Shown here: piece after piece, positions 1-6,302 of the stretch
Position numbering within the stretch: position 1 is the first letter of the stretch
Layout of the letters: every line of letters begins with the position of its first letter
The notes under the pieces: generated by a model
Told to the model about the DNA's origin: nothing
Seen by the model: the letters and a program-made list of their open reading frames with translations, nothing else
Database searches by the model: none
Made by a program: the position numbers and the translations under genes
Source: Elusimicrobiota bacterium
GTDB taxonomy: Bacteria > CG03 > SLGR01 > PWQF01
Reading direction: 5' to 3'
DNA: 8,476 nt
Assembly (NCBI GenBank): GCA_003557485.1
Contig: PWOI01000062.1
Span: 1 to 8,476 of the forward strand

Positions 1-1169
1 AGCCCGTCGCGGTATCGTCTCTCGGCCATATTGAAAGCTTCTTCGGCCTGACGCACGTTTTTCTCAAGGGCAGCTATTGTCTCTTCTTCTTTTATAAGGG
101 TGTAATATGCTTCTTCCACCTCAAGAAGAACAGCCTGGCGCGAATGTTCAAAGCTGTAATTCAGCTGCGCCAGACGCGAACGGGCCCGGGCTGTTTCAGA
201 GTATGTTGAAAAACCGCGAAATATAGGAAGAGATACATTAACCATAAAGTTCCAGCTCTCGCCCCAGGAATCCCTGAACCCGTCTGGATGATCAAACCTG
301 CGGTTATAGGCTGCTGTCACCTGGGGAAAAGCGGCGCTTCGGGCAATTGTTATTCCTCTGCCGGCAGCATCTTCACGGAGTTCAAAAATAATTAACTCCG
401 GCCTCTCTTCAAGGGCTTTTTTGATATAATCTTCAAGAAGCCTGCTCTTATATTCTGCCTTAAGGTCTCCTTCAGGAACTACCAGGCAGTCATCCCTTCC
501 CATAAGCAGAGCCAGAGAAGACCTGGCCATGCGGAGATTATTCTTTGACTCTATAATACGGGGTTTTATATTTGAAAGCTGCACTTCCGAGCGGAGAAGG
601 TCAAGCCTTGAAGCAAGGCCGTTTTCGTAAAGCCTCCTTGTCTGCTGCAGATATTTCTCCAGGCGCTTCTCAGACTCACGGTTTAGATCAACCATTTTTT
701 CCGCAAGCAGGGCGCCGTAAAACGCCTGTGTTATTTCAAACTCAAGCCTGTTAAGCTGCATGCGGTAGTTTTCCTCCTGTATTTTTACCTCGGCCGAAGC
801 GCTCCTGTATATAGCCGTATTCCTAAATCCGGTAAAAACAGGAAGCTGCACGCTTGCAGTTATGTCATAACGGTCCGCAGAAGTGTATGTGTCCGGAACA
901 GGCACCATCGGCACAGGTTCTTCATCGAGTCTAGTATATGTTCCCCCGAGCGTAAGGGAAGGAAGAAAATTGCCGGCAGCCTCCAGCAACCCTTTTCTTG
1001 CTTCATTTATTTTTTCCTTTGCGGCAAGCAGGTCCCTGTTATTATCTTTTGCCGCTGCTATACATTCCTCAAGTGTCATACTTACCTGCGGCTTTTCGTA
1101 TGAATAAAGCCGCGCGGCAGAAAGCAAGGGAAAGAGAATGATAATATTTACTATGATTTTCCGGTTCAT
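1..1169 (-). CDS. TolC-family outer membrane efflux protein (partial, C-terminus beyond window)
   Basis: An outer-membrane factor of the TolC/OEP family, which forms the trimeric exit duct for RND-, ABC- or MFS-type efflux and type I secretion systems. The frame is open from the ATG to the left edge, giving 389 residues; the family usually has 420-480, so roughly 30-90 are missing. Residues 1-24 look like a signal peptide (basic MNRK, then a hydrophobic run). A first OEP repeat begins with MTLEECIAAA (31-40) and contains the strand-turn motif LPVFTGF (109-115); a second repeat has the matching LPIFRGF near residue 313. Long charged, Leu/Ala-rich stretches between them fit the periplasmic helical barrel. 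The start codon overlaps the stop of the marR-type gene as ATGA, and a GGAG (1183-1180) lies 10 bases upstream, so translation is probably coupled. Adaptor and pump genes would be expected further left. The substrate is unknown. Confidence 0.9.
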   Translation of the reverse strand, partial: MNRKIIVNIIILFPLLSAARLYSYEKPQVSMTLEECIAAAKDNNRDLLAAKEKINEARKGLLEAAGNFLPSLTLGGTYTRLDEEPVPMVPVPDTYTSADRYDITASVQLPVFTGFRNTAIYRSASAEVKIQEENYRMQLNRLEFEITQAFYGALLAEKMVDLNRESEKRLEKYLQQTRRLYENGLASRLDLLRSEVQLSNIKPRIIESKNNLRMARSSLALLMGRDDCLVVPEGDLKAEYKSRLLEDYIKKALEERPELIIFELREDAAGRGITIARSAAFPQVTAAYNRRFDHPDGFRDSWGESWNFMVNVSLPIFRGFSTYSETARARSRLAQLNYSFEHSRQAVLLEVEEAYYTLIKEEETIAALEKNVRQAEEAFNMAERRYRDG

Positions 1170-1624
1170 TGAAGGGGTTCTCCGTATTTAATAATAAGCC
1201 TGTAAAGTTCTCCGAAAGACCTGATAAATTCTTCGCGGTCTTCAGAACTGAATTTCTCCAAAAACCGGGAGAGCCTGTCTTTATGTAAACTTTTAATTTT
1301 ATCGCATATGTCTTTGCCTTTTTGTGTAAGAAAGATGTTGACCACTCTCCTGTCGTTATCAGATCTTTTTCGCTCTACAAACTCTTTGCTTTCCAGCTGG
1401 TCGGTAAAATGAGTCATCATGGCAGATGAGATATCCAGGCTATTTACAAGGTCCTTCATACTTGGCGACCCCAGCCTCACTATTTCCCGGAGTATAAGAA
1501 TATGAGCCAGGCTCAAGTCATACTTGAGGATATCTTCCGTAACTTTAAAAGCAAGAGCTTTTCTCATCCGCGGAACAGCCACAAAGGCTTCATCCAGAAA
1601 CTGTTTTGTTTTATATGTTTTCAT
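1166..1624 (-). CDS. MarR-family winged-helix transcriptional regulator
   Basis: A 152-residue protein of normal MarR length. Family members bind palindromic DNA as dimers and usually repress a neighbouring efflux or stress operon until a small ligand or oxidation releases them. The winged helix covers about residues 37-102. The helix-turn-helix is near 55-80 (SMKDLVNSLDISSAMM, then a recognition helix with THFTDQLE), and the wing carries the diagnostic DNDRR at 89-93 between two beta strands. N- and C-terminal helices (1-35 and 105-150) would form the dimer interface. It is the first gene of the operon, overlapping the TolC-family gene by 4 bases, so efflux is the likely target. Upstream lie a consensus-like promoter and two palindromes suited to autorepression. 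No Shine-Dalgarno precedes the chosen ATG and the predicted transcript begins almost at it, so the message may be leaderless. Met20 is an alternative start but also lacks a ribosome site. The inducer cannot be predicted. Confidence 0.92.
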   Translation of the reverse strand: MKTYKTKQFLDEAFVAVPRMRKALAFKVTEDILKYDLSLAHILILREIVRLGSPSMKDLVNSLDISSAMMTHFTDQLESKEFVERKRSDNDRRVVNIFLTQKGKDICDKIKSLHKDRLSRFLEKFSSEDREEFIRSFGELYRLIIKYGEPLQ

Positions 1625-1632
1625 AATTAAAA

Positions 1633-1649
1633 ATTTTAATTATTAAAAT
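1633..1649. promoter_or_regulatory. putative MarR operator palindrome over the -10
   Basis: A perfect inverted repeat, ATTTTAAT-T-ATTAAAAT, with 8-base arms and a 1-base centre. It covers the -10 hexamer of the marR promoter. MarR-family operators are typically AT-rich palindromes of about 16-20 bases overlapping their own promoter, so size and position fit autorepression. The AT richness raises the chance of coincidence. Confidence 0.45.
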
Positions 1650-1660
1650 ATATTTGTCAA
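1633..1660 (-). promoter_or_regulatory. sigma70-type promoter of the marR-tolC operon
   Basis: Reading leftward, a perfect -35 TTGACA (1660-1655) is followed after 16 bases by the -10 hexamer TAAAAT (1638-1633). Transcription would start near 1626, only one or two bases before the ATG at 1624. This agrees with the absence of a ribosome-binding site. Hexamers and spacing are read directly; the start point is inferred. Confidence 0.65.
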
Positions 1661-1666
1661 GTTGAC
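1656..1666. promoter_or_regulatory. short inverted repeat over the marR -35
   Basis: GTCAA-G-TTGAC, a perfect 5-base-arm inverted repeat sharing five bases with the -35 hexamer. It could be a second operator half-region or a coincidence created by the TTGACA itself. It is unlike the AT-only palindrome over the -10, so the two need not bind the same protein. Confidence 0.25.
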
Positions 1667-1714
1667 GGGAAACAAAAAGCTATTTAAGGTGAAATGTTTA
1701 TTTGATAGAAAGAA

Positions 1715-2098
1715 TCAATAAAAGCCACCAAGGAAATCAGCTATGATATCTCTCCTGGTTATTATTCCAACAACTTTGCTGCCATCAAGTACAGGAAGGC
1801 GCCTGTAGGGAAACTTAGTAAATGTTTTTGTTATTTCTTCCAGAGGATCCGAAACTTTAACTGATACAACTTTTTTATTCATTATTTCACCAGCTCTGAG
1901 AGAAGAAAAATTATCTTTTGCCGTAGCTTCAATTATATTTACTTCGGAAACAATTCCTTTAATATTATTATTTCTATCAACCACCGGAACACTGGAGGCT
2001 TTTTTTTCTACCATTACCCTTCCTATACGGGCAACAGGGGTAATTTCATCAACAGTCACCATGTTTTCCTTTTTCATGATATCTCTGGCTGTAACCAT
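1715..2098 (-). CDS. possible internally initiated CBS-pair protein (127 aa, same frame)
   Basis: An alternative product nested in frame at the 3' end of the GH65-CBS gene. The ATG for residue 773 is preceded by GGGAGG (2112-2107) with 8 bases between GGAGG and the ATG, a better initiation site than that of the full-length gene. The product would begin MVTARDIMKKEN and contain exactly the two CBS domains, the size of free-standing bacterial CBS-pair proteins. Such pairs dimerise and bind adenine nucleotides, so a free copy could form mixed assemblies with the fused one or act elsewhere. The site may instead be the relic start of a formerly separate gene. The sequence shows the site; use of it is inference. 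Confidence 0.4.
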   Translation of the reverse strand: MVTARDIMKKENMVTVDEITPVARIGRVMVEKKASSVPVVDRNNNIKGIVSEVNIIEATAKDNFSSLRAGEIMNKKVVSVKVSDPLEEITKTFTKFPYRRLPVLDGSKVVGIITRRDIIADFLGGFY

Positions 2099-4414
2099 TT
2101 CTCTTTCCTCCCGGGTACTGATAACCCTGTACTTGAAAGGCAGAAGATCATACTGCTTTCCAAAAATTTCAATAATCCTTTTATTTTTCCTGCTGTTTTT
2201 ATTTTTAGCCGGAACAACCCGGACACGCACATTCCTGCCGAAAATTTCAATTTCATACCTGTCGGACTGATAAAAAAAGTTAAAAGCCAGCCTTGAAAAA
2301 TTTCCAGGAAGGCGCGGTGATATTTTCAATATCCCGTTCCCGACACGCACACCTGCAAAACCGTTTACAAGAGCCTGCCAGACACCTCCCAGGTTAGCGG
2401 CATGAATACCGTCGGATGTATTTCCGGCAATATCCATTATATCAAGGTTTGCGGCAATCCAGAAAAACTTAAAGGCCCTGAACATATCGCCCATTTCTGC
2501 CGCTGCAAGAGAGTGGGCGGAGAATGAAAGAGAGGACTTATGCAGGGTTCTTTTCATATAAAAATCATAATTTATCTTTTTTTCTTCTTTTGAAAAACCG
2601 TCAGGAAAAAGGCAGAAAAGCAGAACTACGTCAGCCTGTTTTAAAAACCTTGTTTTTTCCAGCCCTTCAAGCTCGGTATATTTCGGTGCTTCCGGAAGAA
2701 AGTATTTGTCATAAGATTTAATTCTGACATCTTTCTTTCTAAGGTAGCTTTTGAACTGGGTTATTATCCCGTATTTCTTTGATCGGGGAAACACAATCAA
2801 CGATGCTATGCTTCTCCATTTTACGACTTCTTTATCCTTTAATTTTATGCGACGCTTAATACTCTGAAAACCCGGAAGGCCCTTAAGTTCCTCATATAGA
2901 GAAGCCGCCCTTTCCAAGTTCCAGGAAGCCATATAATTGGTAAAAGCATTGTCGTCAACATCAACGTGGAATTCGTCCGGGCCTATAACACTGTCTATAT
3001 GGTAAAACCCCTCTTTTTTCTTTACCCTGCTTGTCCAGAACCTGGCTGTTTCAAATATTATTTCCGCACCGCATTTAAGCATAAACTCACTGTCTCCGGT
3101 CAAGCGGCAGTACTCGCTTATACCGTAAGCCACATCAGCTGTTATGTGATGCTCAAAATCCTGGGTAAATACCTGGCCAATCGACCCGTCCAGGCCTTTA
3201 GCGTAGCGCGGGGTCTGTTCCTGGCCGTCCGGTGTTGATTCCCAGGGATACATAGCCCCTTTGTACCCTTTTGAAGCGGCTATGCCCCTTGCAGCGTTGA
3301 GAGTATTATACCTGAGCATAAGAAGCTGTTTTGCCAGTCCGGGAAAAACGTGGATAAAAAATGGAAGAAGATATATTTCAGTATCCCAGAATACATGTCC
3401 TTTATACCCTTCGCCGCTAAGCGTTTTTGCTCCGATACTGAAACGGCCGTACTCTTCACCCGCAGATATTATTAAGTGATACATACAGAACCTGACAGCG
3501 AGCTGGGATTCTTCATCTCCTTCTATTACAACGTCAGCATCCTCCCATTTCTGGAGCATCGCTTTTTCGTGGGCTTTAAAGAGTTTTTCAAAACCCTCTT
3601 CTACTGCAGAATTGAGGTCTCTCATTGTTTCCCTTTTCAAGGATCTGCTGTCATAATCAAGTGACGTTTTTATACAGAATATTTTTGTGAAGGTTATTTT
3701 CTGATTTGTTTTTAATTCAAAATCATGAATCCGCCCGTTAAGAAACTCACTGTTTCTACCGGATTCAACTTCAAGGCTATCCGCTACCGATATTACATGG
3801 CGATAGGAATTTGTGCGGAAGGCAATATAGTCAGAAGCTTCTTCTTTGTCAGCTTTTATGGTGTTAAAGTGCCTCTTCTTTGACATCATAAGGCCGCCGG
3901 AGTTGTAGACCGAATCATCTATACTGTCAACAGCCGTAAGTGAAGCGCTTCCTTTTACAAGTTTCAATGAAATTTTCATTGCCCCTATATGCGGGTTATC
4001 CATACTGAAAAATCTTAACGAACGGTAAACAAAAACCCTGCCTTTTGCGTCTTTAAATCTGGTTTCCCTTACTATTGCTGCCTTTTTCATATCAAGAATT
4101 CTTCGGTGAGAAAGTATTTTCATTGCAAAGATATCAAACTTTTCACCGTCTACTGCTAAAATAAAATTTATTGGATTGGGAAGGTTTACCAGTTCGTCAA
4201 CCTGCGCACCTGATTTATCAAATATGCCCGGGATGAAAGTGCCGGGCTGGCAGCCGGAAGGATTTTCTTCATATATACCCCTGGAACCGACAAAGCCGTT
4301 CCCCAGGGCAAATTTACTCTCTGCGAAATTTTGTTTTTTTATGTCAGGCCCGGTTTCTTCCAACCGGAAAGTAGTATCTGAAGATATATATTTTTTAATA
4401 AAATCGCTTTTCAT
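1715..4414 (-). CDS. GH65 disaccharide phosphorylase fused to a C-terminal CBS-domain pair
   Basis: A glycoside hydrolase family 65 enzyme, a group of inverting phosphorylases that split alpha-linked glucose disaccharides (maltose, trehalose, kojibiose, nigerose) with phosphate into beta-glucose 1-phosphate and glucose. Residues 1-270 form the N-terminal beta-sandwich, with the family's LGNGFVGSRGIYEE at 37-50. The (alpha/alpha)6 catalytic barrel follows: GHVFWDTE (339-346), GPDEFH (478-483) with Glu481 as expected general acid, KQADV (592-596), and NTSDGIHAANLGG (665-677), part of the phosphate-binding region. The GH65 part ends near 765, close to usual family length. About 127 extra residues form two CBS domains (about 773-830 and 843-898); the second has the nucleotide-ribose motif GIITRRD (883-889), the first a variant ending in Asn826. 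No signal peptide, so cytoplasmic. The chosen ATG lacks a Shine-Dalgarno, but a nine-codon ORF ends just upstream. Divergent from the beta-phosphoglucomutase gene. The disaccharide used cannot be told. Confidence 0.93.
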   Translation of the reverse strand: MKSDFIKKYISSDTTFRLEETGPDIKKQNFAESKFALGNGFVGSRGIYEENPSGCQPGTFIPGIFDKSGAQVDELVNLPNPINFILAVDGEKFDIFAMKILSHRRILDMKKAAIVRETRFKDAKGRVFVYRSLRFFSMDNPHIGAMKISLKLVKGSASLTAVDSIDDSVYNSGGLMMSKKRHFNTIKADKEEASDYIAFRTNSYRHVISVADSLEVESGRNSEFLNGRIHDFELKTNQKITFTKIFCIKTSLDYDSRSLKRETMRDLNSAVEEGFEKLFKAHEKAMLQKWEDADVVIEGDEESQLAVRFCMYHLIISAGEEYGRFSIGAKTLSGEGYKGHVFWDTEIYLLPFFIHVFPGLAKQLLMLRYNTLNAARGIAASKGYKGAMYPWESTPDGQEQTPRYAKGLDGSIGQVFTQDFEHHITADVAYGISEYCRLTGDSEFMLKCGAEIIFETARFWTSRVKKKEGFYHIDSVIGPDEFHVDVDDNAFTNYMASWNLERAASLYEELKGLPGFQSIKRRIKLKDKEVVKWRSIASLIVFPRSKKYGIITQFKSYLRKKDVRIKSYDKYFLPEAPKYTELEGLEKTRFLKQADVVLLFCLFPDGFSKEEKKINYDFYMKRTLHKSSLSFSAHSLAAAEMGDMFRAFKFFWIAANLDIMDIAGNTSDGIHAANLGGVWQALVNGFAGVRVGNGILKISPRLPGNFSRLAFNFFYQSDRYEIEIFGRNVRVRVVPAKNKNSRKNKRIIEIFGKQYDLLPFKYRVISTREEREMVTARDIMKKENMVTVDEITPVARIGRVMVEKKASSVPVVDRNNNIKGIVSEVNIIEATAKDNFSSLRAGEIMNKKVVSVKVSDPLEEITKTFTKFPYRRLPVLDGSKVVGIITRRDIIADFLGGFY

Positions 4415-4417
4415 TTT

Positions 4418-4447
4418 TTATATAATTCTGGACTGAACTTCTCTCAT
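4418..4447 (-). CDS. nine-codon leader ORF ahead of the GH65 gene
   Basis: A tiny ORF, MREVQSRII then TAA, with a near-ideal ribosome site: GGAGG (4459-4455), 7 bases before its ATG. Its stop lies 3 bases upstream of the GH65-CBS start and in the same frame, and the GH65 ATG has no Shine-Dalgarno. It could deliver ribosomes to the GH65 start by termination-reinitiation, or be the remnant of an original, longer N-terminus cut by a stop mutation. The codons show no run of one amino acid that would suggest attenuation. Confidence 0.4.
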   Translation of the reverse strand: MREVQSRII

Positions 4448-4471
4448 GACTATTCCTCCGGTATGGTAATG

Positions 4472-4500
4472 ATTATATTTTATTTTCCGAAAAATACCAG
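4472..4500 (-). promoter_or_regulatory. promoter of the GH65-CBS gene
   Basis: A perfect -10 TATAAT (4477-4472) lies upstream of the leader ORF. The best -35 at 17 bases is the poor CTGGTA (4500-4495), so the promoter may need an activator. Predicted transcription start is near 4465, about 18 bases before the leader ATG. Its -35 region directly abuts that of the divergent beta-phosphoglucomutase promoter. Confidence 0.5.
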
Positions 4501-4529
4501 TTGACATATGCACAACCTTGGTTTAAAAT
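4501..4529 (+). promoter_or_regulatory. sigma70-type promoter of the beta-phosphoglucomutase gene
   Basis: A perfect -35 TTGACA (4501-4506), a 17-base spacer and a -10 TAAAAT (4524-4529) give a strong predicted promoter. Transcription would begin near 4536, about 29 bases before the start codon. The perfect 8-base palindrome CACATGTG (4530-4537) lies at the predicted start point, and AACC-TT-GGTT (4514-4523) in the spacer. Either could be part of a sugar-repressor operator, though both are short. Confidence 0.7.
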
Positions 4530-4564
4530 CACATGTGTAGAGATAACTTTAAAGGAGAAAAAAA

Positions 4565-5209
4565 ATGACCGAGGGAGCAATTTTTGACCTTGACGGCATA
4601 GTTGTTGATACTGTGCCTATTCATTTCGCAGCCTGGAAAAAAATGTTTTCCGAATACGGAAAAAATTTTACTTTTGAAGATTATAAAGAAAAAGTCGACG
4701 GGATACCCCGTATTGACGGGGCCGCTGCTGTGCTTACGGAACTTAAAGAAAAAGAACTTCAAGAGGCTGCAAACCTAAAACAGAAATATTTCCGCAGTGA
4801 ACTTGACAGTGCTAAAATACCGGTCTACGATTCCACCGTAAAACTCATAAGAGATTTAAAAAATAGAGGCCTTCCCGTAGGTGTTATTTCTTCAAGTAAG
4901 AACTGTACGCATATACTAAAAAATATCGGCATTTATGATTTACTTGACACAGTAGTAGACGGGAGCAGAGGGCTTAAAGGAAAACCTGATCCGGAAATTT
5001 TCCTGGTAGCCGCAAAAGAACTGGGTGTTTCACCGGAAAAATGTGTGGTTTTTGAGGATGCGGCCCTTGGTGTTGAATCTGCAAAAAAGGCTGGAATGTA
5101 TGTTGTTGGAGTAGACCGATATTCAAACCCTTCCCGGCTCAGTTCTTCCGATAAAATTATAAACGATGCGGAAGAATTAACTGCTTCTGAAGTTGCAGGA
5201 CTTATTTAA
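4565..5209 (+). CDS. pgmB: beta-phosphoglucomutase-type HAD hydrolase-family protein
   Basis: A 214-residue HAD-superfamily enzyme expected to convert beta-glucose 1-phosphate to glucose 6-phosphate through a beta-glucose 1,6-bisphosphate intermediate, in the cytoplasm. Motif I FDLDG (7-11) supplies the nucleophile Asp8 and acid/base Asp10. Thr16 and His20 match the hinge and cap positions of the Lactococcus lactis enzyme, and DGIPR (45-49) matches its cap substrate loop, with Arg49 at the same number. Motif II is ISSSKN (108-113), motif III GKPDPE (139-144) with Lys140, and motif IV FEDAALG (163-169) with Glu164/Asp165 for magnesium. The divergent GH65 phosphorylase makes exactly this substrate, a pairing common in bacteria, and supports mutase over generic phosphatase. 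The start follows AAAGGAG (4551-4557) after 7 bases. The gene ends 3 bases before the converging membrane-protein gene. Confidence in family is very high, in substrate good. Confidence 0.9.
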   Translation: MTEGAIFDLDGIVVDTVPIHFAAWKKMFSEYGKNFTFEDYKEKVDGIPRIDGAAAVLTELKEKELQEAANLKQKYFRSELDSAKIPVYDSTVKLIRDLKNRGLPVGVISSSKNCTHILKNIGIYDLLDTVVDGSRGLKGKPDPEIFLVAAKELGVSPEKCVVFEDAALGVESAKKAGMYVVGVDRYSNPSRLSSSDKIINDAEELTASEVAGLI

Positions 5210-5212
5210 TAA

Positions 5213-6151
5213 TTAAGATCCCGCATCTCCGGGTTGCTGACTTGAATGGTTTTCCTCAAGCTGCCGGTAAATATAAGCTGTAGCAAGCAGGGTCGCCGGA
5301 ACGGTAACAAGCAGTCCTATCCCTAACATAAAAAGTCCGAGCAAATTAAGCCCTACAAAAACAAGACCCATAAGCAGAATCTTCCATTTAAACCCTTTTG
5401 TAATTCTGTCGCTCATTTCAATGGACTCTATTATTCCGGCATTTCTGTCAACAATAAAATAATCATAGAAAAAGAATTTTATCATCCAGATAACCCCCGG
5501 AACTATAAGAAGAACAAACCCGGCCATTACAATAGCTGAATACAAAAAGGTAGCGGCAATATATTTTAAAAGAAGGTGAGACTGGCTGAAAAGAACCCCT
5601 AAAGACGGATTGTCATTGTCGCAGAAAAGTATCGTTGCCTTAATTACACCAAGAGTTAATATGAAATATAATATGTAATACCCTAAATAAACCACTAAGC
5701 GTAATACATTACCGGTTACAAGTCTTTCTATTACAAATGCATCGAAAAGGGTAAAAGCAGCCAGTATGACTACCATTGGAAGAAAGAAACCGAGGTTTTT
5801 AAAAAGAGTCCGAAACCCGAAAACTAAGGCTTTTTTTATTGAAAAAACTCCTTCCTGTACAATATCCTCTTCCGAAAAAGATTTTTCTTCCTCATGCGGA
5901 GGATGTTCTTGAGAATCTTCTTTATCCTCATACCGAGTAGACTCCTCTAAATCAGGAGATTTTTGAGTATCAGGGGTTTTGTATAAATGGCCGAATTCTT
6001 CTGTCTGGCTTATAACCTTCCAGGCATCTGCTTCTGATGCCCTTATAAGAATATCAGCGGGAACATCTCCCTGTTCAATCCATTCTATGAGAACCTTTTC
6101 TTCAACCTTTTTTTCAGTATCACCTTTTTTAATATTCCACTGCTGAGCCAT
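5213..6151 (-). CDS. GYF_2/DUF4339-like domain membrane protein of unknown function
   Basis: A 312-residue protein with three parts. Residues 4-48 resemble the GYF_2/DUF4339 domain: an early Trp5, then LIEWIEQGDVPADILIRA (21-38) and Trp44, the pattern of a short cytosolic peptide-binding or sensor module. Residues 55-97 are an acidic, Pro/Ser-rich linker, presumably disordered. From about 118 there are four to six hydrophobic segments (near 120-140, 151-176, 196-228, 256-295). The motif IVPGVIWMIKFFFYDYFIVD (215-234), then SIEMSDRITKG (243-253), recalls DUF975/YciC-like integral membrane proteins. There is no signal peptide, so it should sit in the inner membrane with the N-terminus in the cytoplasm. 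The start has AGGAGG (6161-6156), 4 bases upstream. It has its own promoter. Function is unknown and the neighbours give no clue. Confidence 0.82.
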   Translation of the reverse strand: MAQQWNIKKGDTEKKVEEKVLIEWIEQGDVPADILIRASEADAWKVISQTEEFGHLYKTPDTQKSPDLEESTRYEDKEDSQEHPPHEEEKSFSEEDIVQEGVFSIKKALVFGFRTLFKNLGFFLPMVVILAAFTLFDAFVIERLVTGNVLRLVVYLGYYILYFILTLGVIKATILFCDNDNPSLGVLFSQSHLLLKYIAATFLYSAIVMAGFVLLIVPGVIWMIKFFFYDYFIVDRNAGIIESIEMSDRITKGFKWKILLMGLVFVGLNLLGLFMLGIGLLVTVPATLLATAYIYRQLEENHSSQQPGDAGS

Positions 6152-6196
6152 AATGCCTCCTCAAATTTCGTGCTATAAAAATAACATACCAATATT

Positions 6197-6224
6197 ATTA
6201 TAGAAAACCCATCCTCTTAGTCAA
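6197..6224 (-). promoter_or_regulatory. sigma70-type promoter of the GYF_2-like membrane protein gene
   Basis: Reading leftward, TTGACT (6224-6219), a 16-base spacer and a perfect TATAAT (6202-6197). Predicted start is near 6190, leaving a leader of about 39 bases with an AGGAGG site. This separates the gene from the beta-barrel gene upstream. The remaining bases, 6225-6302, hold nothing recognisable. Confidence 0.65.
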
Positions 6225-6302
6225 GTAAAAACGCTGAAGAGTATGAAAGATCGTACATTTCTCCTTGCTTCTATAATTGAAGCTGCAGAATCCAATCTTT
6301 TA

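Noticed and set aside
883-1107. Plus-strand reading frame inside the TolC-family gene
   Set aside because: It is antisense to a clearly conserved protein, has no ribosome site I could see and its translation is low-complexity.
2061-4436. Several plus-strand and alternative-frame ORFs of 60-90 codons inside the GH65-CBS gene
   Set aside because: They are shadows of a long conserved gene; none shows a domain or its own promoter.
4529-4762. Minus-strand ORF of 77 codons over the start of the beta-phosphoglucomutase gene
   Set aside because: Antisense to the conserved HAD motif I region and across its promoter; Phe/Lys-rich translation without recognisable features.
5220-5233. Hairpin CCCG-CATCTC-CGGG near the junction of the converging mutase and membrane-protein genes, as a terminator
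   Set aside because: The stem is only 4 bases. There is no T run after it on the plus strand, and only a weak mixed TCTTAATTATT on the minus strand.
6217-6258. A 13-residue minus-strand ORF (MYDLSYSSAFLLD) after AAGGAG
   Set aside because: Only 2 bases separate AAGGAG from the ATG, and the ORF overlaps the -35 box of the next promoter. Most likely chance.
6267-6283. Inverted repeat GCTTC/GAAGC downstream of the beta-barrel gene, as a terminator
   Set aside because: Five-base stem with a 7-base loop and no T run on either side.
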